This document shows, in pieces, positions 27,600 to 36,805 of a DNA stretch of 64,000 nucleotides. Below the pieces are notes generated by a model that had not been told where the DNA came from, did no database searches, and saw only the letters and a program-made list of their open reading frames with translations. The stretch is from Bacteroidota bacterium (GTDB taxonomy: Bacteria > Bacteroidota > Bacteroidia > Chitinophagales > Chitinophagaceae): positions 338,777-402,776 of the forward strand of contig JAEZGS010000011.1 of NCBI GenBank assembly GCA_023437225.1, given 5' to 3'. Each line of letters starts with the position of its first letter. Within the stretch, counting starts at the first letter, position 1. Position numbers and translations under genes: made by a program.

Positions 27600-29354
27600 A
27601 TGCGAAGTTTTTTCAAGATATTTTTTGCTTCTTTCCTGGCCATAATTGTGTTTTCGGTCATTTTATTTTTCCTTTTCATGGGGATGCTCTCCGGCATCGC
27701 ATCTAAACAAAAAGTAAATACAGGTGCAAACGCTGTATTGACCATCGACCTTTCGGAAACCTATGCCGAGATCGTGAATGAAACGCCGTTGGAAGAACTC
27801 ACAAACAGGCAGGAATTCAGTAAGCCATCATTGTACGATGTTGTACGACTCATTCATCGCGCGAAGAACGATAGTGCAGTGAAGGGCATCTATCTTAAAT
27901 GCAATGGAAACGGAAATGGTTTTGGTGCATCAGAAGAGATCAGGAATGCATTGATCGAATTCAAATCGCAGGGAAAATTCATTTATGCCTATGGGGAAGT
28001 GATACCGCAAAGGGCATATCATATCGCCAATGTTGCTTCCAGGATCTACTGTAATCCCAAGGGAGGGCTCGACTGGCGCGGATTCTCGATGGAATATCTC
28101 TTTTTAAAGGGAGCATTGGAAAAGCTTGAGATCGAACCGCAGATATTTTATGCAGGTAAATTCAAAAGTGCAACGGAACCTTTTCGTGCAACACAAATGA
28201 CACCTGAAAACAGACTGCAATCGGGTGAATTGTTGAATGACCTTTACAAGTATTTTCTGCTGCGGACTTCAGAGCAACGCAAGATCGATACGGCAACTTT
28301 AAGCAGGTATGCGAACGAATACATGATACGATTTGCAGGGGATGCTGTACGCTATAAACTTGTTGATGGTGTTCGTTATGATGACCAGGTAAAGGATGAG
28401 ATCAAGCAAAAGCTGAAGGTTACAAAACTTGACAAGATCAACTTCATCCCTGTAGCGAAATATGCGCGTGCAGTGGATTTTACACAACAGGGGCGCGACA
28501 GGATCGCATTGATCTATGCCACCGGTGATATTATTGACGGAAAGGGTGAAGATGAACAAATAGGCAGCGAAACATATGTGAACTTAATTCGCAAGGTTCG
28601 TTTGAATACTTCTGTAAAGGCTATCGTTCTCCGGATCAATTCGGGTGGGGGAAGCGCACTGGCCAGCGAAAATATTTTGCGTGAACTTATGCTGGCGCGA
28701 AAAGAAAAGCCTGTTGTCATCAGTTTCGGTGACGTGGCGGCATCAGGCGCATATTATCTGTCGAGCAATGCCGATAGCATTTTCGCACAACCTAATACCA
28801 TCACGGGTTCTATTGGTGTATTCGCGCTCATTCCAAACATGAAGAATTTCTTTGACGAAAAGCTCGGTGTTACTTTTGATGGTGTAAAGACATCGCAGCA
28901 TGCAGATGCGATGACGGTTACCAAACCACTCACTGAAATGCAGCGTGGCTTTATGCAAGAATCCGTCGATAGCATTTACCAGGATTTTGTAGGCTGGGTA
29001 GCATTGGGTCGCAAGCGGGACAAATCTTATATCGATTCAATAGGTCAGGGACGCATCTGGAGCGGTACAAGAGCAAAGGAAATTGGTTTAGTGGACAGGA
29101 TAGGAGGCATCCAGGAAGCAGTGCAGTGTGCGGCACGGATGGCTCGCGTAAATCAGTATAAATTGCGCGAATACCCTGAATCAAAAACCTGGATAGAAAA
29201 ATTGCTGGGTACAGACACTGACGAAGCGACGCAGGACGCAATAAAGAAGGAACTGGGAGAACAAAATTACAGGACCTATAAGACGATCCAGTCGATGATG
29301 AAAATGATGAACACCACACAGGCAAGGATACCATTCAACATTACGATCGACTGA
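27600..29354 (+). CDS. sppA: Signal peptide peptidase SppA, 67K type
   Basis: At 584 residues it is the long, double-domain form. An N-terminal membrane anchor (about 9-33) is followed by two ClpP-like domains. The catalytic pair is Lys189 in AGKFKSATEPF and Ser382 in GDVAASGAYYLSSNA. SppA digests released signal peptides at the inner membrane. The next gene starts within its stop codon (TGATG). Confidence 0.94.
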   Translation: MRSFFKIFFASFLAIIVFSVILFFLFMGMLSGIASKQKVNTGANAVLTIDLSETYAEIVNETPLEELTNRQEFSKPSLYDVVRLIHRAKNDSAVKGIYLKCNGNGNGFGASEEIRNALIEFKSQGKFIYAYGEVIPQRAYHIANVASRIYCNPKGGLDWRGFSMEYLFLKGALEKLEIEPQIFYAGKFKSATEPFRATQMTPENRLQSGELLNDLYKYFLLRTSEQRKIDTATLSRYANEYMIRFAGDAVRYKLVDGVRYDDQVKDEIKQKLKVTKLDKINFIPVAKYARAVDFTQQGRDRIALIYATGDIIDGKGEDEQIGSETYVNLIRKVRLNTSVKAIVLRINSGGGSALASENILRELMLARKEKPVVISFGDVAASGAYYLSSNADSIFAQPNTITGSIGVFALIPNMKNFFDEKLGVTFDGVKTSQHADAMTVTKPLTEMQRGFMQESVDSIYQDFVGWVALGRKRDKSYIDSIGQGRIWSGTRAKEIGLVDRIGGIQEAVQCAARMARVNQYKLREYPESKTWIEKLLGTDTDEATQDAIKKELGEQNYRTYKTIQSMMKMMNTTQARIPFNITID

Positions 29355-29851
29355 TGAAGTACATAAAGCTCGCACTTGTTTCACTGGTTTTGCTTTTCCT
29401 TCTGGTTATGGCGATCACCGCATTCATCCCATCCACAGTAAGAATTTCGCGATCGGCTCACATTGAAGCACCACTAAGATCTGTTCATGAGTCCGTGTCC
29501 GATCTAAGAACTTGGCCCTCATGGAATCTTTTTGTTGCAGACAGCGTTACCAGCACTCCATCTATCAGTGCAGAAAAAATTACTGACGGAGGACTGAACA
29601 TAATGCGGGGGGCGGTTAGCGACTCCACAATAGAAACTTCCTGGCAGCGAAGTGGTAAATCGATTCGCGGAGACTTTGTGTTGCTGGATGGTGAGAATGA
29701 AACGACAATTATTCAATGGTATTTTGATATCAAGCTGAAATGGTACCCTTGGGAAAAGATTTCCAGCATTGTTTTTGATAAGCAGTTAGGACCGCTGATG
29801 GACAAATCACTCAGCAACCTCAAGAAGATTTCCGAAAGCCCGGAACAATAA
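29354..29851 (+). CDS. Membrane-anchored SRPBCC (START-like) protein
   Basis: The 165-residue protein has one N-terminal hydrophobic helix (about 7-27). It then reads VRISRSAHIEAPLRSVHESVSDLRTWPSWNLF, the usual opening of polyketide-cyclase/START-like folds. The ligand is unknown. Its ATG overlaps the sppA stop, so the two are probably translationally coupled. Confidence 0.78.
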   Translation: MKYIKLALVSLVLLFLLVMAITAFIPSTVRISRSAHIEAPLRSVHESVSDLRTWPSWNLFVADSVTSTPSISAEKITDGGLNIMRGAVSDSTIETSWQRSGKSIRGDFVLLDGENETTIIQWYFDIKLKWYPWEKISSIVFDKQLGPLMDKSLSNLKKISESPEQ

Positions 29852-29892
29852 AGTAAATTAAGTCACTTAACCACCAACAAAAACTTTGCGTC

Positions 29893-30420
29893 ATGAAAAA
29901 GATCCTTTTAGCATGCGCTGTGATGTTTGCAACGTATACATCATTCAGCCAAAACGAAAACCAGAATAACAACCAGCAAGCCGCGCAACAACCGCAAAGC
30001 CCGCGAATGACTGCCCAGGGAAAAGATGCTAGTGTTGCTTATGGTCAGCCTTCAAAGAGAGACCGTGAAATATTTGGGAAACTCGTGCCTTATGGAAAGG
30101 TATGGAGAACCGGCGCTAATGAGGCAACCGAGATTACTTTCAATCGCGACGTACAATTTGGAGGAAAACCAGTCAAAGCCGGAACCTATACGCTTTTCAC
30201 CATTCCAACAGAAAACGAGTGGACTGTGATCCTCAATTCTTCCAGCAAACAGTGGGGTGCTTATGAATATGAGAAGATAAAAGACAAAGACGTAGTACAG
30301 GTGAAGGTGCCTGCAAAGAAAACCGACAGTATGGTCGAGAAGTTCACGATACGTTTCGATGAGCAGAACAACCTCGTAATGGAATGGGACAACACAGCGG
30401 TGGCTGTTCCGATCCAATAA
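29893..30420 (+). CDS. Exported DUF2911 protein
   Basis: A signal peptide (MKKILLACAVMFATYTSFSQ) precedes an Asn/Gln-rich stretch and then the DUF2911 domain. Domain hallmarks are SVAYGQPSKRDREIFGKLVPYGKVWRTGANEATEI and the later AGTYTLFTIP with WTVILN. The function is unknown; the family is common in Bacteroidota. It is followed by a strong terminator, which separates it from the sigma factor gene. Confidence 0.88.
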   Translation: MKKILLACAVMFATYTSFSQNENQNNNQQAAQQPQSPRMTAQGKDASVAYGQPSKRDREIFGKLVPYGKVWRTGANEATEITFNRDVQFGGKPVKAGTYTLFTIPTENEWTVILNSSSKQWGAYEYEKIKDKDVVQVKVPAKKTDSMVEKFTIRFDEQNNLVMEWDNTAVAVPIQ

Positions 30421-30442
30421 TACAATGTGATTAAGTTTTATT

Positions 30443-30477
30443 AGCGGCTCGACCAATCGGTCGGGCCGCTTTATTTT
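30443..30477 (+). terminator. Rho-independent terminator
   Basis: The stem AGCGGCTCGACC/GGTCGGGCCGCT (30443-30454 and 30459-30470) has an AATC loop and one mismatched pair, and is followed by TTATTTTT. It ends the DUF2911 transcript ahead of the sigma factor gene. Confidence 0.85.
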
Positions 30478-30532
30478 TGCGGCAATGCAACGCGTGCGAA
30501 ACGCACCGTGTCAACAAAGCAGAATCCCTCTA

Positions 30533-31090
30533 ATGGAGCATCACAAGCTTGTAAAGAAATGTTTGAATGGGGACAGGCAGGCCCAAAAAGCGCTGTACGA
30601 TGCGTTCGCATCGCCTATGCTGTCTGTCTGTTATCGGTATACAAAAAGCTGGGATGATGCAGAAGACGTTTTGCAGGAGGGTTTTGTAAAAGTATTCAGG
30701 AACCTGGGACAATTCAAGTTCGAAGGAGAGTTGGGAGGATGGATACGAAGGATCATGGTAAATACTGCAATTAATTATCTAAAGAAGAACAGTAAGTACC
30801 AAAACGAATTATCGTTTACTGACGACGTGCTCCACCCGGTCTCGAATGAGAATCCTGAGATCAAAGTGAATGCGAAAGAGCTGGCAGCATTGATCCGCCA
30901 GTTGCCTACAGGCTACCAGACGATCTTCAACATGTATGCGGTAGAAGGATATTCACATACGGAGATCGGTGAGATCATGGGAATCAACGAAGGAACCAGC
31001 CGCTCACAGTATTCGCGCGCTCGTTCTTTATTGATCAGTTGGCTAAAAAAAACATCTGAAGAAGAAAAAGCAAAGACCTATGTCCGATAA
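30533..31090 (+). CDS. ECF-type RNA polymerase sigma factor
   Basis: From the ATG at 30533 it reads MEHHKLVKKCLNGDRQAQK. Region 2 includes RYTKSWDDAEDVLQEGFVKVFRNLGQFK, and region 4 has LPTGYQTIFNMYAVEGYSHTEIGEIMGINEGTSRSQYSRAR. No region 3 is present, as in ECF factors. The product would redirect RNA polymerase to a small regulon. The next gene overlaps by 11 bp and encodes its probable membrane partner. Confidence 0.9.
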   Translation: MEHHKLVKKCLNGDRQAQKALYDAFASPMLSVCYRYTKSWDDAEDVLQEGFVKVFRNLGQFKFEGELGGWIRRIMVNTAINYLKKNSKYQNELSFTDDVLHPVSNENPEIKVNAKELAALIRQLPTGYQTIFNMYAVEGYSHTEIGEIMGINEGTSRSQYSRARSLLISWLKKTSEEEKAKTYVR

Positions 31091-32393
31091 GAATTTCGAA
31101 GAATCCGTGCGGCAAAAAATGGAGGAACTGAAGTTCCATCCAACCGAAGCGGTCTGGTCGCGCATCGAAGCCGAACTGCCGGCAAAAGACCGGCGAAGGA
31201 GGATTATATTCTGGCTACCCGTTGCTGCATGCCTGATGCTTTTGATATATCTGGGACAGCGATATGCTTTTGATGAAAATCCGTCGCGACAACAAAACGA
31301 GATCGTTCAATCTGAGAAAGTCCCCGGTAAGGATGACATTGTTACCCCTAAGCCAGGCAATAGATTCGATAAATCAGAGACCGATCGGAAAGAACAGGAC
31401 AATAGCAACATCGGTATTGATGCCGATTCAAAAACTAGCAGAGACTACCAAAATCCCGACCAGACCATCGAAAGAAATAATATTTTGGAACCCGTGCGGA
31501 AAAATAATTTGAGTGAAGATGTGAAGGTTAATACAACCCCTTTTAGGATTAATAATTTCAATGAAGTTGAACAGGTAGTACAAACTACAACATATGCGAT
31601 ACCTGATATGCATGTTGACCGGCTTTCACAATTTCCGAAAATTAAGACAGACGTGGTCGTGAGCGGTGACAATGCAAGACAACTGATTGAAAACTTACAG
31701 ATCAATGAGAGATTGAATTCCGGAGCGACTGAGGTGAATGCAAAAAAGAAAAATACCTCAGCCTCTAAATGGAAATTTTCGGGATCGATAGCGGCAGGTG
31801 TTGCCGGTATGAATGATGGTGGTGTATTGGATCTCAGAACGGCAACGCTTGCAGATTATTCATCCACCGTTCCCACATATTCTAATATAAACCGTGCGCC
31901 TGTTTATTCTGTAACAAACGTCAATCCCGGACTTTATTATTCCGCTGAATTCAATGCCGAACGTATGATAACGCAACGATGGTCAGTGTCCGCAGGTGTT
32001 GGTTATGCACGTTTCAATACATCAATGGAAGTGGGATGGCAGAAAAGAAAATTAAGCATGCATCACGATCTTATCGATGTACCGGTAAGAGTGTCGTTTC
32101 ATACACGCAACATAAGCTACAGTGCAGGCCTGATAGGATCTAAGATGCTGAGTGCTCAAACGTATCGTCCAAGTGCATCTAATGGTTTCGGGTATGACCG
32201 GGTGGAAAAACTACGTGAATCGCAATTTGCAATTACTGCAGGCGCTGACATCCGGATACTTAAGAAAACCGGCCGTCAGATCACAGTAGGTCCGGTATTC
32301 CGATATCATCTCAGCAGCTTATATAGCAACCTCAATGCGGAACAGCATCTTGCATCTGGTGCCGTGCATATGAAATGGTACCTAAAGAATTAA
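31080..32393 (+). CDS. Membrane protein with anti-sigma-like N-terminus and beta-barrel-like C-terminus
   Basis: The first 40 residues (SDKNFEESVRQKMEELKFHPTEAVWSRIEAEL) are cytoplasmic-looking and precede a single TM segment (about 43-61, FWLPVAACLMLLIYLG). A long polar linker, rich in Asn, Asp and Lys, leads to a C-terminal region (about 230-437) with alternating aromatic beta strands (YYSAEFNAERM, WSVSAGVGYARF, FHTRNISYSAGL), like outer-membrane barrels. The pairing with an ECF sigma gene suggests control of that sigma, which is an inference. The fold shows an odd topology: an inner-membrane helix and a barrel in one chain. Confidence 0.7.
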   Translation: MSDKNFEESVRQKMEELKFHPTEAVWSRIEAELPAKDRRRRIIFWLPVAACLMLLIYLGQRYAFDENPSRQQNEIVQSEKVPGKDDIVTPKPGNRFDKSETDRKEQDNSNIGIDADSKTSRDYQNPDQTIERNNILEPVRKNNLSEDVKVNTTPFRINNFNEVEQVVQTTTYAIPDMHVDRLSQFPKIKTDVVVSGDNARQLIENLQINERLNSGATEVNAKKKNTSASKWKFSGSIAAGVAGMNDGGVLDLRTATLADYSSTVPTYSNINRAPVYSVTNVNPGLYYSAEFNAERMITQRWSVSAGVGYARFNTSMEVGWQKRKLSMHHDLIDVPVRVSFHTRNISYSAGLIGSKMLSAQTYRPSASNGFGYDRVEKLRESQFAITAGADIRILKKTGRQITVGPVFRYHLSSLYSNLNAEQHLASGAVHMKWYLKN

Positions 32394-32409
32394 CGATAAA
32401 AAAAACACC

Positions 32410-33660
32410 ATGAGAACATTCCTGAGACAAAAAATTTCTTTGCTAGCAGTATTATCGGTCTTCCTTTTTAGTGGATGTTTAAAAGATTCGGTCACTAAAA
32501 CCTACACTATTCTTACTCCGGTAATCAAGCCGAAGCAGGAAGTGCTGGCATCGATCAAAAGTGATGACCCTCGAACGATCGGGTCTGCAGGAAAGTTTTA
32601 TCTCTATGGTAATTACATCTTTTTGAATGAAGTAAACAAGGGAGTGCATGTGATCAACAATGCCAACCCCAAGAGTCCGCAGCGCGTTGCATTCATCAGC
32701 ATACCTGGGAATCTGGACATTGCAGTTAAAGGCAACGTACTCTATGCAGATTTCTATATGGACATGTTGACTATTGACATTTCCGATCCAAATGATGCCA
32801 AACTTTTAAACGTAGTTCCAAATCTATTCCCTGAAAGGCAATATGGATCCGGATTCTTCATCGACTCATCACAAGTGATTGTAGACTGGCAAAGGAAAGA
32901 TACTACAGTAAGTGCAGCAGAGAATGAAAGTGACCTCAGCGGTTGTATCAACTGCATTTTTGATCTCGCTTATTCTTCGTCGCCTTCAAAAAGCAGTGCT
33001 GTTCCGGGCGTCGCAGGATCCATGTCGCGCTTTGCCATCATACAGGATTATCTCTATGCGGTAAATATGAGCGCGGTAGTGGTTCACGATATCAGCACGC
33101 CTTCGTCCCCGGTGGTATTGAACACAAAGAATTTCGGATGGAACATTGAAACGATCTATCCCTTCAAAGACAAATTATTTGTTGGTTCCAGCACAGGCAT
33201 GTTCATATTTAGTTTGAATGATATGAAGAGTCCGGAACTTGTTGGTGCATTTGGTCATGCGAATGCATGTGATCCGGTGGTGGCAGACGACAAGTATGCA
33301 TATGTGACGCTTCGTTCAGGCAGTCGTTGCTGGAGCATCAATAATCAACTCGATGTGATCAATGTGGAAAATGTGATGGCTCCATCACTTGTAAAGACCT
33401 ATAATCTCGTAAATCCTCACGGCTTATCACTAGACGGTGATCTCTTGTTTGTTTGCGATGGTAGCGCCGGATTGAAAGTCTTCAATGTTGCCGATCCGAT
33501 GGACTTGAAATTGATAAGGCATGTTGGCGGCATGACCACCTACGATGCGATCGCATGGAATAACAGATTATACCTGGTGACTTCGAACGGCATCAATCAA
33601 TACGATTATACAGATGCAGGATCGCTCAGTTTGTTGAGTACAATAAATATCAATAATTGA
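32410..33660 (+). CDS. LVIVD-repeat lipoprotein
   Basis: The signal ends in FLFSGC (Cys23 region), so the protein is probably lipidated. The body is a set of repeats in which a beta strand, a hydrophobic core and an Asp-Pro turn recur, for example GVHVINNANPKSPQRVAFIS, MLTIDISDPNDAKLLN, GLKVFNVADPMDLKLIRHV and LFVCDGSAGLK. These are LVIVD-type beta-propeller blades. Such surface proteins have no known enzyme activity. It lies between the ECF/barrel pair and a small outer-membrane protein on the same strand. Confidence 0.85.
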   Translation: MRTFLRQKISLLAVLSVFLFSGCLKDSVTKTYTILTPVIKPKQEVLASIKSDDPRTIGSAGKFYLYGNYIFLNEVNKGVHVINNANPKSPQRVAFISIPGNLDIAVKGNVLYADFYMDMLTIDISDPNDAKLLNVVPNLFPERQYGSGFFIDSSQVIVDWQRKDTTVSAAENESDLSGCINCIFDLAYSSSPSKSSAVPGVAGSMSRFAIIQDYLYAVNMSAVVVHDISTPSSPVVLNTKNFGWNIETIYPFKDKLFVGSSTGMFIFSLNDMKSPELVGAFGHANACDPVVADDKYAYVTLRSGSRCWSINNQLDVINVENVMAPSLVKTYNLVNPHGLSLDGDLLFVCDGSAGLKVFNVADPMDLKLIRHVGGMTTYDAIAWNNRLYLVTSNGINQYDYTDAGSLSLLSTININN

Positions 33661-33680
33661 TCGGGAGAAAGGATAAAAAA

Positions 33681-34235
33681 ATGCGCAAACTCATATCGGT
33701 TATAGTAATTCTTTTTTCGGTGCATGCCTCTGAAGCACAACTCAGGCCTCTATGGCGTTCGGAACTGAATGCCGGTATTGTGGTGGGAGAGAAAGGAGAT
33801 TATTTCCATGGTACTGCAGTGACAGGACTCAAATACCGAGGTTGGTACAGTGGAGTGGGTGCAGGACTTGATATGTATCGATTCAAAACCGTACCATTGT
33901 TTATCGCACTAAATAAACAATTCACATCAAATCCATCAGGCTTTTATGCATTCGCGAATGGAGGGATTAATTTTCCTTCCGGCGAAGTCCAAAGGCCTGA
34001 TTGGGTAGACAGCAAATTCAGACCATCAATATACACCGCAACAGGTTTGGGATACAGGGTAGGATGGAAAAACAGGAGAGAGGTATTGCTTTTGAATGCC
34101 GGTTACTCATTCAAGAGACTCAAGGAAAAACAGACTCAGGTTAGTCCTTGCCTCTTTCCTCCCTGCCCTGAAACAGTGAACAATTATAATTACGACATGA
34201 ACACCTGGATCATGCGTTTCGGTTTGCAGTTTTGA
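33681..34235 (+). CDS. Small outer-membrane beta-barrel-like protein
   Basis: The start gives MRKLISVIVILFSVHASEAQ, a signal peptide. The remaining 165 residues show short amphipathic beta strands with Tyr and Trp (GLKYRGWYSGVGAGLDMYRF, GFYAFANGGINFPSG, TGLGYRVGWKNRREVLLLNAGYSFK). It ends in NTWIMRFGLQF; a C-terminal Phe is typical of barrels. No precise family. It starts right after the LVIVD gene and overlaps convergent queG by 26 bp. Confidence 0.72.
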   Translation: MRKLISVIVILFSVHASEAQLRPLWRSELNAGIVVGEKGDYFHGTAVTGLKYRGWYSGVGAGLDMYRFKTVPLFIALNKQFTSNPSGFYAFANGGINFPSGEVQRPDWVDSKFRPSIYTATGLGYRVGWKNRREVLLLNAGYSFKRLKEKQTQVSPCLFPPCPETVNNYNYDMNTWIMRFGLQF

Positions 34236-35229
34236 TGAACTTGATGTTGCGTTGGATCCCGGAAAATTTGGATCTTTTTAATGGAGAATATTTAAACAAT
34301 TTTCTAAAAACATCCTCACTTATTTCTTCCCATGCATCGGTGCTCAGATTGAGTATTTCGGGAAGTGGTTCAAATTCTGGTTCCTGGTGTGAAGTAGAGA
34401 AACGATTCCATGGACAAACGTCCTGGCATGCGTCACAACCAAACATCCAATCGTTGAATTTGCCACTCATCTCTGGTGGAAGCATTTCATCTTTCAATTC
34501 AATAGTGAAATAGGAAATGCATTTGCTACCATCGATTACCTTGTCTGGAAGTATAGCCTCTGTTGGGCATTCTTCGACGCAGCGATTGCAGGTGCCGCAG
34601 AAATCTTTGGCTATGGGATCATCATAGACCAACTCCAGATCAACGATCAGTGTTGCAATAAAAAAGAACGAACCACTTTGCCTGTTGATCATATTGCCGT
34701 TTCGTCCAATCCAGCCCAGGCCGGAACGCACTGCCCATGCTCTTTCCAATACGGGCGCTGAATCCACAAATCCGCGACCTTGTATATCACCCACCTGTTC
34801 CCGCACCCGATGCAATAGTTCTTTAAGCCTTGCGCGAATCACTTCATGATAATCCTTGCCATAGGCATACTTTGCGATCTTCGGCGCATCCCGGTGTTGC
34901 ATACTGGCAGGATAATAGTTCATCATTAATGTGATCACTGAGCGTGCACCCGGTACCAGCAATGTAGGATCGGTACGCAGGTCAAAGTAATTCTCCATAT
35001 ACTGCATCTTGCCATGCAAACCCTGTTGCAGCCAACGCTCCAGTCGACGTGCATCTTCATCAAGCTTTTGAGCACGCGCTATGCCGCAATATTGAAATCC
35101 CAATTCGCTCGCAATGCTTCGGATGATATGTGTGTTTTTCTCTTTGATAAGTGTAAATGCGTGTTTCAAAAAAATTATGTGGGCAAACTCCCGGGTGCAA
35201 ATTAATTTAATCGATCCTTTGGCGGTCAT
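34210..35229 (-). CDS. queG: Epoxyqueuosine reductase
   Basis: The 339-residue protein has the QueG fold: GFQYCGIARA, WLQQGLHGKMQYME, the cobalamin-binding area, and two 4Fe-4S motifs, CGTCNRCVEECPTEAI and CDACQDVCPWN. It reduces epoxyqueuosine to queuosine in tRNA, using cobalamin. The N-terminal 27 residues before the family start are unusual; a TTG codon within them is another possible start. The gene faces the upstream barrel gene with a short overlap and diverges from xylB. Confidence 0.93.
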   Translation of the reverse strand: MTAKGSIKLICTREFAHIIFLKHAFTLIKEKNTHIIRSIASELGFQYCGIARAQKLDEDARRLERWLQQGLHGKMQYMENYFDLRTDPTLLVPGARSVITLMMNYYPASMQHRDAPKIAKYAYGKDYHEVIRARLKELLHRVREQVGDIQGRGFVDSAPVLERAWAVRSGLGWIGRNGNMINRQSGSFFFIATLIVDLELVYDDPIAKDFCGTCNRCVEECPTEAILPDKVIDGSKCISYFTIELKDEMLPPEMSGKFNDWMFGCDACQDVCPWNRFSTSHQEPEFEPLPEILNLSTDAWEEISEDVFRKLFKYSPLKRSKFSGIQRNIKFIKTANRNA

Positions 35230-35234
35230 TTCTT

Positions 35235-35255
35235 AATTTAAACCCGTTTTAAATT
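35235..35255. promoter_or_regulatory. Inverted repeat between queG and xylB
   Basis: AATTTAAA (35235-35242) and TTTAAATT (35248-35255) flank CCCGT. The site is within the 52-bp gap between divergent queG and xylB, so it could be an operator for a xylose regulator, or simply an AT-rich promoter region. Confidence 0.3.
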
Positions 35256-35281
35256 TTCTAACGACACAACCGGCTGGCTGT

Positions 35282-36766
35282 ATGAGCGGACGATATATAC
35301 TTGGCATTGACGTAGGATCCTCTTCTGTAAAAACAGGTTTATTAGATATTGAAACCGGCAGGCCCGTTGCCGTTACTTTCTCGCCTTCAGTTGAAATGCC
35401 CATAGTGGCACAACAACCGGGGTTCGCCGAACAATCCCCCGAATCCTGGTGGCAGGAATTTCAAAACGCCTTTGCGAAACTTAAGGAAAAAACCGGACTG
35501 CAAAAGGAAGACATCGCAGCAATTGGTATCTCCTACCAGATGCATGGACTTGTATGCCTTGATAAAGACGATCAGCCACTGCGTTCATCGATCATTTGGT
35601 GCGACAGTCGCGCAGTAGAATATGGGGAACGTGCTTTCGAAGGACTCGGAAAAGAATACTGTTTATCTAATCTGCTCAATTCGCCCGGTAATTTCACTGC
35701 CGCCAAACTCAGTTGGGTAAAGGAAAACGAGCCTGCGTTATTTGACAGGATCAGGACGATCATGCTGCCCGGCGATTATATCGCATTAAGACTTACCGGC
35801 AAGCCGGCAACAACGATTTCCGGCCTTTCTGAAGGAATACTTTGGAATTTCAGGGAAAGTCGCATCGCCAGCGAATTACTGGATTACTTCGGTATCAGCA
35901 AAGATGTTGTTGCTGATATAGTGCCCACATTTGGAGAGCAGGGAACATTGCAAAAGGAAGTAGCTGATCTGCTGGGTATAAGCGCAGGGATACCTGTTAC
36001 CTATCGTGCGGGTGACCAGCCAAACAATGCATATTCATTGAATGTGCTGGAGCCGGGAGAGATCGCGGCCACTGCAGGCACATCAGGAGTGGTGTATGGA
36101 ATAACCGATAAAGTGATTTATGATGCGAGGTCGCGCGTGAACAGTTTTGTACACGTCAATCATACCGAATCAGACCCACGATACGGAGTATTGCTTTGCA
36201 TTAACGGTACCGGCAGCCTCAACAGCTGGCTGCGCCGGACGATGTTCAGCAGCGAATCATACGAGCAGATGAATGCAAAAGCTGCGGCAGTACCAGTTGG
36301 AGCCGATGGGTTATACTTTTACCCTTTTGGCAATGGTGCAGAAAGAATCTTATCCAACCGCGATCAGGGCGCATCCATGCAGGGCCTTCAATTTAACCGG
36401 CATCACGCCGGGCATATAGCCAGGGCTGCACAGGAAGGAATTGTCTTCGCGCTTCAATACGGAATGGAGATCATGCAAAACATGGGCATGCAACTAAAGA
36501 CCATTCGAGCGGGCTATGCAAACATGTTTCTCAGTGATATATTTAGTGTTGCATTTGCGCACACATCCGGATGTACACTTGAATTATACAATTCAGATGG
36601 ATCAACCGGTGCAGCACGCGCGGCAGGAGTAGGAGCGCAAATTTTTTCTGATGCAAAAGAAAGCTTCAGGGGAATGGAATTGATACGAAGAGTGGAGCCA
36701 GACAAAGAACTTCAGCAGCAATACCAGGAGGCATACCAGGCATGGAAACGACACCTTAATTGCTGA
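35282..36766 (+). CDS. xylB: Xylulokinase
   Basis: The 494-residue FGGY carbohydrate kinase starts YILGIDVGSSSVKTGLLDIE (ATP site), has AIGISYQMHGLVCLD, and in the second half GEIAATAGTSGVVYG and GAARAAGVGAQI. It phosphorylates D-xylulose to xylulose-5-phosphate. The gene next to it on the same strand is xylose isomerase, so the pair converts xylose into the pentose phosphate pathway. No transporter or regulator is in the window. Confidence 0.93.
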   Translation: MSGRYILGIDVGSSSVKTGLLDIETGRPVAVTFSPSVEMPIVAQQPGFAEQSPESWWQEFQNAFAKLKEKTGLQKEDIAAIGISYQMHGLVCLDKDDQPLRSSIIWCDSRAVEYGERAFEGLGKEYCLSNLLNSPGNFTAAKLSWVKENEPALFDRIRTIMLPGDYIALRLTGKPATTISGLSEGILWNFRESRIASELLDYFGISKDVVADIVPTFGEQGTLQKEVADLLGISAGIPVTYRAGDQPNNAYSLNVLEPGEIAATAGTSGVVYGITDKVIYDARSRVNSFVHVNHTESDPRYGVLLCINGTGSLNSWLRRTMFSSESYEQMNAKAAAVPVGADGLYFYPFGNGAERILSNRDQGASMQGLQFNRHHAGHIARAAQEGIVFALQYGMEIMQNMGMQLKTIRAGYANMFLSDIFSVAFAHTSGCTLELYNSDGSTGAARAAGVGAQIFSDAKESFRGMELIRRVEPDKELQQQYQEAYQAWKRHLNC

Positions 36767-36805
36767 TCATACAATTGTTTTTACTAAACGTCCAATAATA
36801 AGATC

